From Halobacteriovoraceae bacterium (GTDB lineage: Bacteria; Bdellovibrionota; Bacteriovoracia; Bacteriovoracales; Bacteriovoracaceae), in contig PAVS01000001.1 in the NCBI GenBank assembly GCA_002713145.1, positions 247,539-311,538 of the forward strand: a stretch of DNA of 64,000 nucleotides. The letters run 5' to 3'. Below, one piece after another: positions 17,707 to 26,540 of this stretch. Numbering within the stretch: position 1 is the first letter of the stretch; every line of letters starts with the position of its first letter. A program made the position numbers and the translations under genes. The notes below the pieces were generated by a model. It had not been told where the DNA came from. It ran no database searches and saw only the letters and a program-made list of their open reading frames with translations.

Positions 17707-18698
17707 TTTATGACCTCCTGCTTGGAAAAGACGGGAAGCAGTCCTTTGACCTTTTGATCAACTATCGTGATCCCCTTCATGCGTTTATAGAGTGTTTCCA
17801 TCGTTTCTAGAAAGATTCTCTTCTCAGTAATGGCTGGCGCTTTGTTATACTCAGAAGCTAGATCATTAAACCTCTTAGTGTCCCCAATAGCTCGGTTAAC
17901 GATTTCTTGAGAGTAACCTTCGGCTTCCGCAATTAATTGTTCAGCCTTACCTTTGGCTTCAGGAATCACTCGGTTATAAGATTTTTCTGCTTGGTTTAGC
18001 ATTTTCTCTTGCTCTTGTTTAGCAGAGTTAACTTCATTAAAAGAGGCTTGAACTGCTTTGGGTGGATTAACGTCTTGAAGCTTAATTGTCGTTATTCTGA
18101 TTCCCATATCGTATTTATTTAATACTTCTTGCATGAGTATTTTGGCGTCGCCTGCGATCTCAGCTCTTCCTGTTGTAAGAACTTCTGTTACCAGTCTATC
18201 ACCAACGACTCTTCTCATAATCGACTCAGAGATGTCTCTGATGTTTTTTACCGGCTGACTAGTTCTAAAAAGATACTTGAAGGGATCTGATATTTGATAT
18301 TGAACAACCCATTCAACATCAGCAACATTTAAATCCCCGGTTAGCATAAGAGATTCCCTTACATACTCTCTTTTAGAGTATCTTGTTACAGCGGGACGAG
18401 AATCAGTAGTTTTAAAACCAAATTCTAGTTGATGGACAACTTGAGTTTTAACTTTAGTAACATCGTCTACACCAAATGGGATTTTAAAATGTGGACCAGG
18501 GCCTTGAGTAGAAATATAGCGACCTAATCGAATGACGACAGCTTCTTCATCTGGCTCAACCGTATAAAAACTTGTTCTCGCTCCTATTAGTACAATTAAA
18601 ACGATAATAAGGGGCGCTTTGAATTTATTAAAAAAATTGGCTAGCAACTGTAGCTCTGGGGGAGGCGGTGGAGTGCCTCCATGACTTCGGTATTTCAT
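17703..18698 (-). CDS. hflK: HflK, SPFH-domain modulator of FtsH
   Basis: A 331-residue protein with a short Gly/Pro-rich N-terminus (GGTPPPPPE), a membrane helix (about residues 28-46) and an SPFH domain beginning VEPDEEAVVIRLGRY. The conserved HflK phrase DVNPPKAVQASFNEVNSAKQEQEK is present near residue 210. It assembles with HflC, encoded directly downstream, and regulates FtsH proteolysis of membrane proteins. AAAGGAG lies 6 bases before the ATG, and it is the first gene of the hflK-hflC-DTW unit. Confidence 0.93.
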   Translation of the reverse strand: MKYRSHGGTPPPPPELQLLANFFNKFKAPLIIVLIVLIGARTSFYTVEPDEEAVVIRLGRYISTQGPGPHFKIPFGVDDVTKVKTQVVHQLEFGFKTTDSRPAVTRYSKREYVRESLMLTGDLNVADVEWVVQYQISDPFKYLFRTSQPVKNIRDISESIMRRVVGDRLVTEVLTTGRAEIAGDAKILMQEVLNKYDMGIRITTIKLQDVNPPKAVQASFNEVNSAKQEQEKMLNQAEKSYNRVIPEAKGKAEQLIAEAEGYSQEIVNRAIGDTKRFNDLASEYNKAPAITEKRIFLETMETLYKRMKGITIVDQKVKGLLPVFSKQEVIK

Positions 18699-18769
18699 CT
18701 TTTACTCCTTTCTGAAAAGAGGTAGTATTGTGGTATGCACCTTAGACATTGGCAAGTAGAGGCGTGACT

Positions 18770-19264
18770 ATGTACGTTGAAAATTATGAGGCACCTTTTG
18801 GAAATTTAATATTGAATTGTTCAGAGCTGGGCCTGACTAGAGTAAGTGTTGGCAAAGTTGCAGTTGAAAAGAATCATCCACTTTTAAGACTAGCAAAAGA
18901 GGAGTTAAATCAGTACTTTCGCGGTGAGCGACAAAGTTTTTCAGTCCCTCTGGATATACAAGGAACTGAGTTTCAAAAAAAAACTTGGACCTGTCTTCAA
19001 AAAATTCCCCACGGTTGTATCATTAGTTATAAAGAGCTAGCGCAAAAAGTGGCGACTTCAAAACACTGTCGTGCTGTGGCCAATGCCAATAATAAAAATA
19101 AGCTTCCCATATTCATTCCTTGTCATCGAGTGGTGGGATCAGATAGATCTTTGGTTGGTTTTGCATGGGGAGTAGAAGTGAAAAGAGAATTATTAAGAAA
19201 TGAAGGTGTCGGGGGATTCCCGACACCATCAACACACAAGAGAGAGAATACTTTTATCAAGTAA
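18770..19264 (+). CDS. ogt: methylated-DNA--protein-cysteine methyltransferase
   Basis: A 164-residue O6-alkylguanine repair protein. The C-terminal DNA-binding domain carries the acceptor motif IPCHRVVG; the cysteine takes the alkyl group in a suicide reaction. The preceding RAVANANNKN and the later LVGFAWGVEVKRELL segments are family-typical. I chose the ATG at 18770 because AGAGG lies 6 bases upstream; an in-frame TTG at 18749 would add seven residues. It starts a plus-strand run with the DUF1232 and lipoprotein genes. Ogt and Ada C-terminal names are both possible. Confidence 0.9.
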   Translation: MYVENYEAPFGNLILNCSELGLTRVSVGKVAVEKNHPLLRLAKEELNQYFRGERQSFSVPLDIQGTEFQKKTWTCLQKIPHGCIISYKELAQKVATSKHCRAVANANNKNKLPIFIPCHRVVGSDRSLVGFAWGVEVKRELLRNEGVGGFPTPSTHKRENTFIK

Positions 19265-19270
19265 TCAAGA

Positions 19271-19885
19271 ATGGCCAAATATACTGAGTATTACTCAGGA
19301 TGGCAAGTGTTTGAATTTCCAAGTGTAAAAAAAACTGTACAAAGACTTAAGTATCTAAAATTACTAGCGAACTTCACGTTAACTTTTAGGGGAGACTCTG
19401 CTAGTATGTCGCCACCTTGGATACTTTACGGAAACTTTATGAACTCTCGATTAGCAGCATATGTAAAAACTAAATTTATGGCGATTGCCCAAGACTTGAT
19501 GGAAAACCCTTCCGGATTAAAGTTTAAGCTTGAGAAAGCCACAGAGAAGATTAACAAAACCAATGTTAAAGAAGCCTTGGGTGTTTATTTTGATGATCTA
19601 TTTGCTTTGATTCGATTGAGTAAGGCGTGGGTATCTCGTAAATACACAAAAGTCTCAAAGCAGACTATTTTATACACTATTTTAGCGGTTGTTTATTTCG
19701 TTACTCCAACGGATTTCGTACCAGACTTCTTATTGGGCCTTGGATTTATGGATGATATTGCAGTTCTTTCTTGGGTCTTAAATAAGATAAAAGCAGATGT
19801 GGCCGAGTTTAAACGTTGGGAAGCAGGTGATAAAGACCATTCAAATGATGAAGATCATTCTTCGGAGGAAAAAAGCGTTTCATGA
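19271..19885 (+). CDS. DUF1232 (YkvA-like) membrane protein
   Basis: A 204-residue protein whose residues about 130-175 match the DUF1232 domain: a hydrophobic helix followed by TPTDFVPDFLLGLGFMDDIAVL, with the conserved D-x-x-P-D and GFMDD. The N-terminal part is basic and helical. An acidic, His-containing tail (DKDHSNDEDHSSEEK) ends the protein. The domain's function is not established. It lies 6 bases after ogt and overlaps the next gene by four bases (ATGA), so it is in an operon. Confidence 0.8.
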   Translation: MAKYTEYYSGWQVFEFPSVKKTVQRLKYLKLLANFTLTFRGDSASMSPPWILYGNFMNSRLAAYVKTKFMAIAQDLMENPSGLKFKLEKATEKINKTNVKEALGVYFDDLFALIRLSKAWVSRKYTKVSKQTILYTILAVVYFVTPTDFVPDFLLGLGFMDDIAVLSWVLNKIKADVAEFKRWEAGDKDHSNDEDHSSEEKSVS

Positions 19886-20454
19886 AGTATTTAGTTTTAG
19901 TTGTTATGGTTGCCTGCTCAATGGCAAAAGTTGAAATTGATTCGAGTGAGCTTCTTCCTTATAAAGAATCTTCTCAAGTGACAAAATTGTCTCAAAAACT
20001 ACGACCGGTAAGGATTGATCTGGTTGAAGATAAAAGAGAAAACAAATCTTTTGGGTTCGCCTATACTGGAGTCCAATATGTTAAGTCTCCTGTTGAGTTT
20101 GGAGTTCCATTAGATATTTTGATACGGGACCTAACGACAGATGCATTCGAAAAAAGAAATTTGATTATTGATAATCGTCCGAACTCTCTTGGAATGGAGA
20201 TTCAAGTCAATAAGTTCTGGGTAGAGGAAGTCATTGAAGAGTTTCAACCAGAAAAAGCGAGATGCAAAATAGACCTCTCTTTTCATATCAATGCAGAAAA
20301 GACTAAATGGTCAGGACAGTACTGGACAGAATTTACTTCAGGTGGTGATTTGAGTGATGGAACCACTAGACTGGCTCCTACTCTTGCGAGCTGTTTTAAT
20401 GAGCTTATAGAAAAATTAGTTAACGATCAAAAGTTTCAAGAGATTCTCAAATAA
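19882..20454 (+). CDS. YajG-like lipoprotein
   Basis: A 190-residue lipoprotein; the signal ends MVAC with Cys12 as lipidation site. The mature part has the general plan of YajG-type lipoproteins: an initial strand (RPVRIDLVEDKR), a segment PLDILIRDLTTDAFEKRNLII, and a strand-rich remainder with a C-terminal helix (CFNELIEKLV). Family membership is inference from fold-like pattern, not from a firm motif. It overlaps the upstream gene by four bases, and its last 8 bases overlap the convergent transporter gene. Confidence 0.65.
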   Translation: MKYLVLVVMVACSMAKVEIDSSELLPYKESSQVTKLSQKLRPVRIDLVEDKRENKSFGFAYTGVQYVKSPVEFGVPLDILIRDLTTDAFEKRNLIIDNRPNSLGMEIQVNKFWVEEVIEEFQPEKARCKIDLSFHINAEKTKWSGQYWTEFTSGGDLSDGTTRLAPTLASCFNELIEKLVNDQKFQEILK

Positions 20455-21853
20455 TAATCTGATAAAGATAAATCATTGAAGCTAGGGCAATACTGAAAAT
20501 GATGTTCAACCCAAAACCTAGCTGCAACATATCGACCTTATCCACTCTTTCACTCCCATAAACAATAGCATTAGGGGGAGTGGCAACGGGAAGCATAAAG
20601 GCAAGTGAACAGGCCATTGAAACCCCCATCGTTAAAAAGAACGGACTTATCTCCAGTTGGCCAGCAAGTGAGATCATTATAGGGATTAAGATATTTGCAG
20701 TTGCTGTATTGGAAGTAAGCTCTGTAGAAAAAATCACGAAAGTGAAAACACAAAGAAGAATAAGAAATAGAGGCATTCCATCTACAAATTGGGTTAGAAT
20801 CTCACCCGTCATTTTGGTTAAACCTAATGTATAGAGAAGCTTACCAAGGGCAAGTCCACATCCAAAAAGCATTAGAGACGACCAATCAATCTGTTTAATA
20901 TCAGAACCCAAAAGAATCTTTTCACCTTTTATAGGTAGAATATAAAGTATCGAGGCCGTAAATACTCCGACAACTCCTGGTGTTAAATCTACGGGGAGAG
21001 ATAAGCCAAATAACTTCGCAAATGAAGGAAGTACCCAGAGGATAACCGTACAAAGAAAAATAGAAAAAACCCATTTTTCTGAAATACTTATAGGGGAGAG
21101 CTTATTAAATTCTTCTTTTAGATAAGTGTTATTGAACTCAATCTGCTTATCTTTTATCGCAATATGAGTCAGATAAAATAATATTCCTAAGAATAATGTA
21201 GCAATAGGAAGTCCATAAACCATCCACTCAAAAAAGGTAATTTTCATACTGATGAATTCCTCTAACATTCCTAGAGCAATAATATTTGGAGTAGAACCGA
21301 TTGGAGTCGCAATTCCTCCAATACTAGATGCGTAAGCAATACAGATAAGAATTAAAGAGACAGACTTTCTATCTTTAATTTCTAGACTATCGAGTACGCC
21401 TAGAACAAGAGGAAGCATCATCGCTGTCGTGGCGGTATTTGAAATCCACATCGTAAAACTCGCAGTCAAAAACATCAGTGTAAATAACAGTCTTGATAGT
21501 GAGCCCTTAATAAAGTCTCTAGTCAGGAGGAATAGAGAAATTCTTCTGTCTAGTCCGACCTTGTGAAAGGCTCTGGCCAACAGAAATCCAGCTAAAAAGA
21601 GATAGATGATAGGATGTCCAAAATTCGCCATCAACTCTTTTGCACTTGAGAGTTGGAAAATACCACTAAGACCCACTCCAATAAAGCCAGTGACGTAAAG
21701 TGGGACTAAAGTAAATAGCCAGTTATAGACAACAAAGCCGAAAATAGAGAGAAAAATTTGTTGTTGAGAATTTAATGACGAAGTTGAGAAATAAATGATT
21801 AAGGATATAAATGGCCCCAAAAGAGGGGCCATCATTTTTATAGATTTAACCAT
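20447..21853 (-). CDS. DASS-family sodium:dicarboxylate/anion symporter
   Basis: A 468-residue membrane protein with about 11-12 helices. The sodium-binding SNT motifs of the family occur twice, as SNTATTAMMLPL (near residue 138) and TSNTATANILIP (near residue 380), and the sequence GGIATPIGSTPNIIALGML is the DASS/SLC13 hallmark. Likely substrates are succinate, malate or citrate. Its start lies inside the end of pckA (8-base overlap), so uptake of C4 acids and PEP carboxykinase appear to be co-expressed, a sensible gluconeogenic pairing. Confidence 0.9.
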   Translation of the reverse strand: MVKSIKMMAPLLGPFISLIIYFSTSSLNSQQQIFLSIFGFVVYNWLFTLVPLYVTGFIGVGLSGIFQLSSAKELMANFGHPIIYLFLAGFLLARAFHKVGLDRRISLFLLTRDFIKGSLSRLLFTLMFLTASFTMWISNTATTAMMLPLVLGVLDSLEIKDRKSVSLILICIAYASSIGGIATPIGSTPNIIALGMLEEFISMKITFFEWMVYGLPIATLFLGILFYLTHIAIKDKQIEFNNTYLKEEFNKLSPISISEKWVFSIFLCTVILWVLPSFAKLFGLSLPVDLTPGVVGVFTASILYILPIKGEKILLGSDIKQIDWSSLMLFGCGLALGKLLYTLGLTKMTGEILTQFVDGMPLFLILLCVFTFVIFSTELTSNTATANILIPIMISLAGQLEISPFFLTMGVSMACSLAFMLPVATPPNAIVYGSERVDKVDMLQLGFGLNIIFSIALASMIYLYQIII

Positions 21854-23420
21854 TGTACGTTGGAGCGCCTTTAATATTTTCCTGGTAAAAATCGCCGAAG
21901 CTTTTCATCTGCTCATGAAATGAAGCGGCCAACTTTTGAGCTGTCGGTATATAAGCCGATTGATCTTTCCAAGTTTTTTGAGGCCATAACATATTATTGT
22001 CTACGTTATCTATCCCCATCGGAATGTCGAGCCCGAATATAGGATCTCTTTCCGTTTGAGTTTCATTCACTGAATTTTTCTGTATAGATCTAATGATTTC
22101 TCTTGTGACTTTGAGAGGAAAACGCTCACCTTCCCCATAAGGACCACCTGTCCATCCTGTATTGATAAGCCAAACATTGATGTCATGCTTATCAAGATAT
22201 TCTCCTAGAAGCTTAGCATAAACACTAGGATGTCTTAGCATAAAGGGAGCTCCAAAACACGGAGAGAAGGTGGCTTGAGGTTCTTTGACTCCAATCTCTG
22301 TTCCTGCAAGTTTTGCTGTGTATCCAAGTACAAAATAAAACATTGCCTGCTCTTTAGTTAGCTTACTTACTGGAGGCAGAACTCCAAATGCATCCGCAGT
22401 TAGGAAAAAGATATGAGAAGGGACTTGACCTCTTGAGCTTTGCTCAAGTTCCTTGATAAACTCAAGTGGATAAGATGCTCGTCCATTTTCAGTTATTGAT
22501 TTATCATCAAAATCAATTTCTCGCGTCTTTGGATCATAAGTAACGTTCTCAATCATTGCCCCAAAGTTATGAATAGCATCCCAGATTTCTGGTTCTGTTT
22601 CATGGGAGAGTTTATAAGTCTTCGCATAACAACCCCCTTCAAAATTAAAAATTCCTTCATCACTCAAACCGTGTTCATCATCTCCGATAATAAATGTTCC
22701 TTCATCTGTAGAAAGAGTGGTTTTGCCCGTTCCAGAAAGTCCAAAAAATACTGAGCTTTCCATATTCTCCCTGCGGGAAGCTCCGGCATGCATAGGAAGA
22801 ATTCTCTTTTCTGGAAGTCTATAATTCATTGCCGCAAACATTGATTTTTTTATTTCACCAGCATAGAAAGTCCCTACAATAATTGTTGTATTGGTATCAA
22901 AGCAAGTCACAACACAAGTCTCACTTCGCGTACTAAACTCGTCTCGTTTAATGAGCAGTCCAGGCGCATGCAAGATTGTAAAATCTCCGTCCTTCCATTC
23001 TCTTTGCTTATCTCTAAATAGATGCGTGGAAAAAAGTGCGTGCTGTGGCCTTGGGGTAATAAGCCTGGCAGAAATATTATGCTCTGGATCAGCACCAACA
23101 CTTCTTTCTGTAATATAAATCTCAGGCTTGGAATTAAGGTATTGAATAACTTTCTTTTTCAATCTATCGAAAGTTTCAGGCTCCATTGGATTGAGATTGT
23201 TTTCCCACCATATAGAGTTCTCGGTAGTTTCAGATTTTACAATATAACGATCCTTGGCTGAGCGTCCTGTATGCTTACCAGTTTCAACTAATAAGGCTCC
23301 AGCCTTAGATAATTTTCCTTGATGACGCTCTAGCGCTTTTTCGACATAGAAACTTCGGGGTCTATTATAGAAAAATTTAATATCGGGATCTAGGTTTAAC
23401 TCTTTGTAAAACTCTTGCAT
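21846..23420 (-). CDS. pckA: phosphoenolpyruvate carboxykinase (ATP)
   Basis: A 524-residue enzyme converting oxaloacetate and ATP to phosphoenolpyruvate and CO2, the first step of gluconeogenesis. The kinase-1a P-loop is GLSGTGKTTLS (near 230-240), and the adjacent IIGDDEHGLSDEGIFNFEGG provides the kinase-2 region and metal ligands. GWTGGPYGEGERF near residue 430 is also diagnostic. Length is normal for the ATP-dependent family. AGGAG precedes the ATG. The downstream dicarboxylate transporter gene overlaps it. Confidence 0.97.
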   Translation of the reverse strand: MQEFYKELNLDPDIKFFYNRPRSFYVEKALERHQGKLSKAGALLVETGKHTGRSAKDRYIVKSETTENSIWWENNLNPMEPETFDRLKKKVIQYLNSKPEIYITERSVGADPEHNISARLITPRPQHALFSTHLFRDKQREWKDGDFTILHAPGLLIKRDEFSTRSETCVVTCFDTNTTIIVGTFYAGEIKKSMFAAMNYRLPEKRILPMHAGASRRENMESSVFFGLSGTGKTTLSTDEGTFIIGDDEHGLSDEGIFNFEGGCYAKTYKLSHETEPEIWDAIHNFGAMIENVTYDPKTREIDFDDKSITENGRASYPLEFIKELEQSSRGQVPSHIFFLTADAFGVLPPVSKLTKEQAMFYFVLGYTAKLAGTEIGVKEPQATFSPCFGAPFMLRHPSVYAKLLGEYLDKHDINVWLINTGWTGGPYGEGERFPLKVTREIIRSIQKNSVNETQTERDPIFGLDIPMGIDNVDNNMLWPQKTWKDQSAYIPTAQKLAASFHEQMKSFGDFYQENIKGAPTYNG

Positions 23421-23479
23421 ACAGGTCTCCTAAGCTGATTTTGATACCTAAAGGTAACCAATATTAATGGGGATGTACA

Positions 23480-24787
23480 CTATTTAAGTGGATATGTTCT
23501 ATCTAAAATTATTGGCTCTACCTGGTGCTTAGTATGAGCATCTAAATACTCTTTTAGGGCAATTTGAGCAGCAGGCTCACCGTGGGTGAGAAAAACTTTT
23601 GCGGGAGATTGATCCTCTAGCCAATTTTTAAGTCCTAAGCAGTCTCGATGCGACGAAAAATGTGTGAAATTATGTATTTTGGCATTAACAGAATACAGTT
23701 GTTCAGAGATCTCAATTTGTAAGCTATTTTTAAGAAGCTCAGCACCAATAGTTCCCGGAGACTGAAAACCAACGATGAGAATGCGAGTAGACTCATTTTC
23801 AATATGATTTTTCAAATGCTCCATAACAAAACCACCTGTTAGCATACCACTGGCAGTTAAGATTATTTTAGCTTGAGAATCTGAAGCTAATTTCTTTCTT
23901 TGACTAGCAAACTCCACAAATTGAAAATGATTTTTTAGCTTTTTAACCCAGGAGGCTGATGTTTTTATTTGTTTTGAGTACCGCTCATAAAGCTCTGTCA
24001 CTTTCATGGTCATTGGTGAGTCCACAAATACTGGTAGTTTTGCTTGCGGAAAATGTTCAAATACCATCTCTAAAAATCGCATCATATTTTGTGAACGTGC
24101 ATTGGAAAAAGCAGGTATGATAACTGTTCCACCTGAATTTTTAGCTTCAAGAAATATATCTGAGAATTCTTTGAGCGGAAGAGCTTCGGGGTGTATTCGA
24201 TCACCGTAAGTCGACTCCATGACTACTATTTTGGCTTGAGCATGCGAGGGAGGAAGAATCAAGATATCATCATCTCGACCTAAATCACCCGAAAATTGAA
24301 TTTTAACGTCTTCCCATTCAATGAGTGGACTTGCGGCCCCAAGAATATGACCTGCCGGATATAAAGTTATTTTAAACTCATTCCATGAAAAACATTTCTC
24401 GTATTCATGAAGACTCATATGGGCAAGGGTTTTTTTTACATCTTGCTCGGAGTAATACCAAGCAAGCTCAGGAGACATGATTTTGGTATTATCTAACCAT
24501 AGAATTCTTGCCAAGTCTTTAGTGGCCGGAGTGCAAAATATTTTTCCTTCAAAACCCTTTCTCACGAGGTATGGAAGAAAACCTATATGATCCAAATGAG
24601 CGTGAGTTAAAACCACTCCATCAAAACTTCCTTTCCCTAATGAACTTAGGGCTTTTGAATTTTCTTTAAATGCATCTTGCCCCTGGTAGATTCCGCAATC
24701 AATTAATAAGTTCGTATTCGTTCCACTTATTAGATACTTTGAACCTGTCACTTCCTGACCAGAGCCAAGGCATTTTAAGGTGTTCAT
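23480..24787 (-). CDS. MBL-fold beta-CASP RNA-processing hydrolase
   Basis: A 435-residue protein with all the metallo-beta-lactamase/beta-CASP motifs of CPSF73-like nucleases: HAHLDH at residues 62-67, PAGHILGAA, FSGDLGRDD, then beta-CASP motif A (ESTYGDR), motif B (HNFTHFSSHRD) and motif C (THGEP). Members cleave or exonucleolytically trim RNA, some DNA. The gene overlaps the end of the ATP-cone nuclease gene by four bases (ATGA), so the two are translationally coupled. This suggests joint action on nucleic acid. Confidence 0.88.
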   Translation of the reverse strand: MNTLKCLGSGQEVTGSKYLISGTNTNLLIDCGIYQGQDAFKENSKALSSLGKGSFDGVVLTHAHLDHIGFLPYLVRKGFEGKIFCTPATKDLARILWLDNTKIMSPELAWYYSEQDVKKTLAHMSLHEYEKCFSWNEFKITLYPAGHILGAASPLIEWEDVKIQFSGDLGRDDDILILPPSHAQAKIVVMESTYGDRIHPEALPLKEFSDIFLEAKNSGGTVIIPAFSNARSQNMMRFLEMVFEHFPQAKLPVFVDSPMTMKVTELYERYSKQIKTSASWVKKLKNHFQFVEFASQRKKLASDSQAKIILTASGMLTGGFVMEHLKNHIENESTRILIVGFQSPGTIGAELLKNSLQIEISEQLYSVNAKIHNFTHFSSHRDCLGLKNWLEDQSPAKVFLTHGEPAAQIALKEYLDAHTKHQVEPIILDRTYPLK

Positions 24788-25596
24788 TTTAAAAGATTCT
24801 CTGCTTCATTTAGGATTTGTCCTTTTTGCTCTTGTGATAACTCAAGGCCCTCAAAAAACTGTTGGTTTTTTACGAGCTGGCTGACTAGAAGACAGTCATT
24901 TTGTATTAAATATTTTGCCTGGCTTTTCTTTAAAGTTGTTAAAACAGAAACAGGGAAAACTTTGGTTTTAATGGCAAGCTCAGATAGTGCCTGTTTCTTG
25001 GGAGCGTTAGGACCTAAAAGTTTCAAACCTACACAATTGGAGTAAGTAATCGCATCTTTAGAAAATTTTGTGTTACTAACTAACCAAAACTCATGAAAGC
25101 TATTTTGGGAATTATTTCTAAGATCTTCAGCTCTGGCATTTACATATAATGAAGTTTTTACGTCGTTTTTAGAGTTTGGATTATTGTGGAACTTGCATTC
25201 ACATAAAATCGTTTTTTCGCCTACTGCCTTTACATCGATTTCATGTTCAACGCATTTTCCTTTTAAGGAAATATTTGTTGTGGCCCTATATCCTTGCTGA
25301 TTGAAAATGGCGCAAATAAATTTTTCAAAATGGAATCCATCCGGGCCAAGCTCAGAAATCGCTTTCGTCATAGAGTACCTTGAAGCAAGGACTCGACTTT
25401 CTTTCTTTATTAACTTTCGTGCGAGTCGATATAGCTTTTTAGTCGAGTACCCTTGGGAACATTTTTGCTTTATCTGAGCGGAAATCTCTTTTGCTCTAGC
25501 AGGTTCAAGCCCACATGCAACGAGAGAGTTTTGAAGCTTCATAATTGAAAAGTCTTCGCGTTCACCTGAGTTTTTTAAAATTTGTAATGCGTTCAT
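24784..25596 (-). CDS. ATP-cone plus PD-(D/E)xK nuclease-domain protein
   Basis: A 270-residue protein. Residues about 5-95 resemble an ATP-cone, the nucleotide-sensing domain of ribonucleotide reductases and NrdR (FSIMKLQNSLVACGL ... SRYSMTKAISELGPDG). Residues about 100-190 look like an Mrr-like restriction-endonuclease fold with the catalytic set HEIDVKAV then ILCECKFHN, giving the Asp and ExK residues. The rest is helical. A nucleotide-controlled nuclease is the inference. It overlaps the downstream beta-CASP gene by four bases. No methylase lies nearby, so an ordinary restriction system is unlikely. Confidence 0.75.
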   Translation of the reverse strand: MNALQILKNSGEREDFSIMKLQNSLVACGLEPARAKEISAQIKQKCSQGYSTKKLYRLARKLIKKESRVLASRYSMTKAISELGPDGFHFEKFICAIFNQQGYRATTNISLKGKCVEHEIDVKAVGEKTILCECKFHNNPNSKNDVKTSLYVNARAEDLRNNSQNSFHEFWLVSNTKFSKDAITYSNCVGLKLLGPNAPKKQALSELAIKTKVFPVSVLTTLKKSQAKYLIQNDCLLVSQLVKNQQFFEGLELSQEQKGQILNEAENLLK

Positions 25597-25653
25597 AATT
25601 GTGGGAAAATTCTCTAAAATTAAGCTAGTTCTGTCTAGCTTCTGGAGGATTTC

Positions 25654-26361
25654 ATGAAAATTGCCTTAGTGACTGGAGCAAACCGAGGTATTGGGTTGGA
25701 GGTTTCTCGTCAACTCGCAACGTTAGGCTTTAAGGTTTACATGGGAATGCGAAATCCAGAAAGTAATAGAGACCTCACCGACGATTTATTGGCGCAAGGT
25801 CTTAACATCGTTCCCGTAAAACTTGATGTAACCAAAACAGCTGATGTAAGAGAAGTCCAAACCCTTATAAAGGAAAATGAAAAAAGAATCGACGTATTGG
25901 TGAATAACGCAGGCGTATTCTTGGAAACCTTAGGAGGAGGACTTGAATCAAGTGTCTTGAATGTAGATCCAGTGATCGTATTGAAGACTATTGAGACCAA
26001 TACTATTGGACCTTTAAAGATGATTCAGGCATTCGTTCCTTTAATGCTATCTCAAGGAGAGGGAAGAGTTATTAATGTTTCCTCTGGCATGGGTTCACTT
26101 AATGAGATGCAAGGAAAATACCCAGGCTATCGGATGAGTAAGACTGCGATGAATGCACTAACGGCAATCACTCAATCAGAATCTCAAGGAAGTGCAATTT
26201 ATATCAATAGTGTTTGTCCCGGTTGGGTGAGAACCGATATGGGGGGAGAAAGTGCTCACCGGTCAGTAAGTGAAGGGGCTGAAACTATTGTGTGGTTAGC
26301 AACTACGGATAATCCTCCTCAAGGCAAGTTTTTAAGAGATAAAGAGACTATTGATTGGTGA
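25654..26361 (+). CDS. short-chain dehydrogenase/reductase
   Basis: A 235-residue classical SDR. The cofactor glycine motif is TGANRGIG (residues 7-14), followed by NNAG near residue 86, the catalytic serine in NVSSG and the YxxxK pair as YRMSK. The pattern is close to carbonyl-reductase-like SDRs (opening VTGANRGIGLEVSRQL). Substrate unknown. GGAGG lies 6 bases before the ATG. It is divergent from the ATP-cone nuclease gene. Confidence 0.9.
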   Translation: MKIALVTGANRGIGLEVSRQLATLGFKVYMGMRNPESNRDLTDDLLAQGLNIVPVKLDVTKTADVREVQTLIKENEKRIDVLVNNAGVFLETLGGGLESSVLNVDPVIVLKTIETNTIGPLKMIQAFVPLMLSQGEGRVINVSSGMGSLNEMQGKYPGYRMSKTAMNALTAITQSESQGSAIYINSVCPGWVRTDMGGESAHRSVSEGAETIVWLATTDNPPQGKFLRDKETIDW

Positions 26362-26444
26362 TGTGCTGCGTTTTTTTTGGTTAATTTTAGTCCAATTTAG
26401 TTCTCAACTTGAATCTCGCTTTGTATACTGACACTGGAGGTTGG

Positions 26445-26522
26445 ATGAAAGGAATTACTTTATCCATCGGCTTCTTCCTAACGGTTGGAGTGCTGGTTGA
26501 GATTTTTCTAGGTAGCTATTAA
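26445..26522 (+). CDS. 25-residue hydrophobic peptide
   Basis: A tiny frame, MKGITLSIGFFLTVGVLVEI and five more residues, is a single predicted membrane helix. GGAGG sits five bases before the ATG, as strong a ribosome site as in any neighbour, and an AT-rich TATACT lies 15 bases before that. It falls in the gap between the SDR and the convergent lipoprotein hydrolase gene. Expression is unproven; alternative is chance. Confidence 0.45.
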   Translation: MKGITLSIGFFLTVGVLVEIFLGSY

Positions 26523-26540
26523 GTCTCACAAAAATACAGT

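Noticed and set aside
24784..25596. Classical restriction-modification system
   Set aside because: Only an endonuclease-like domain is present; no methylase or specificity gene lies nearby.
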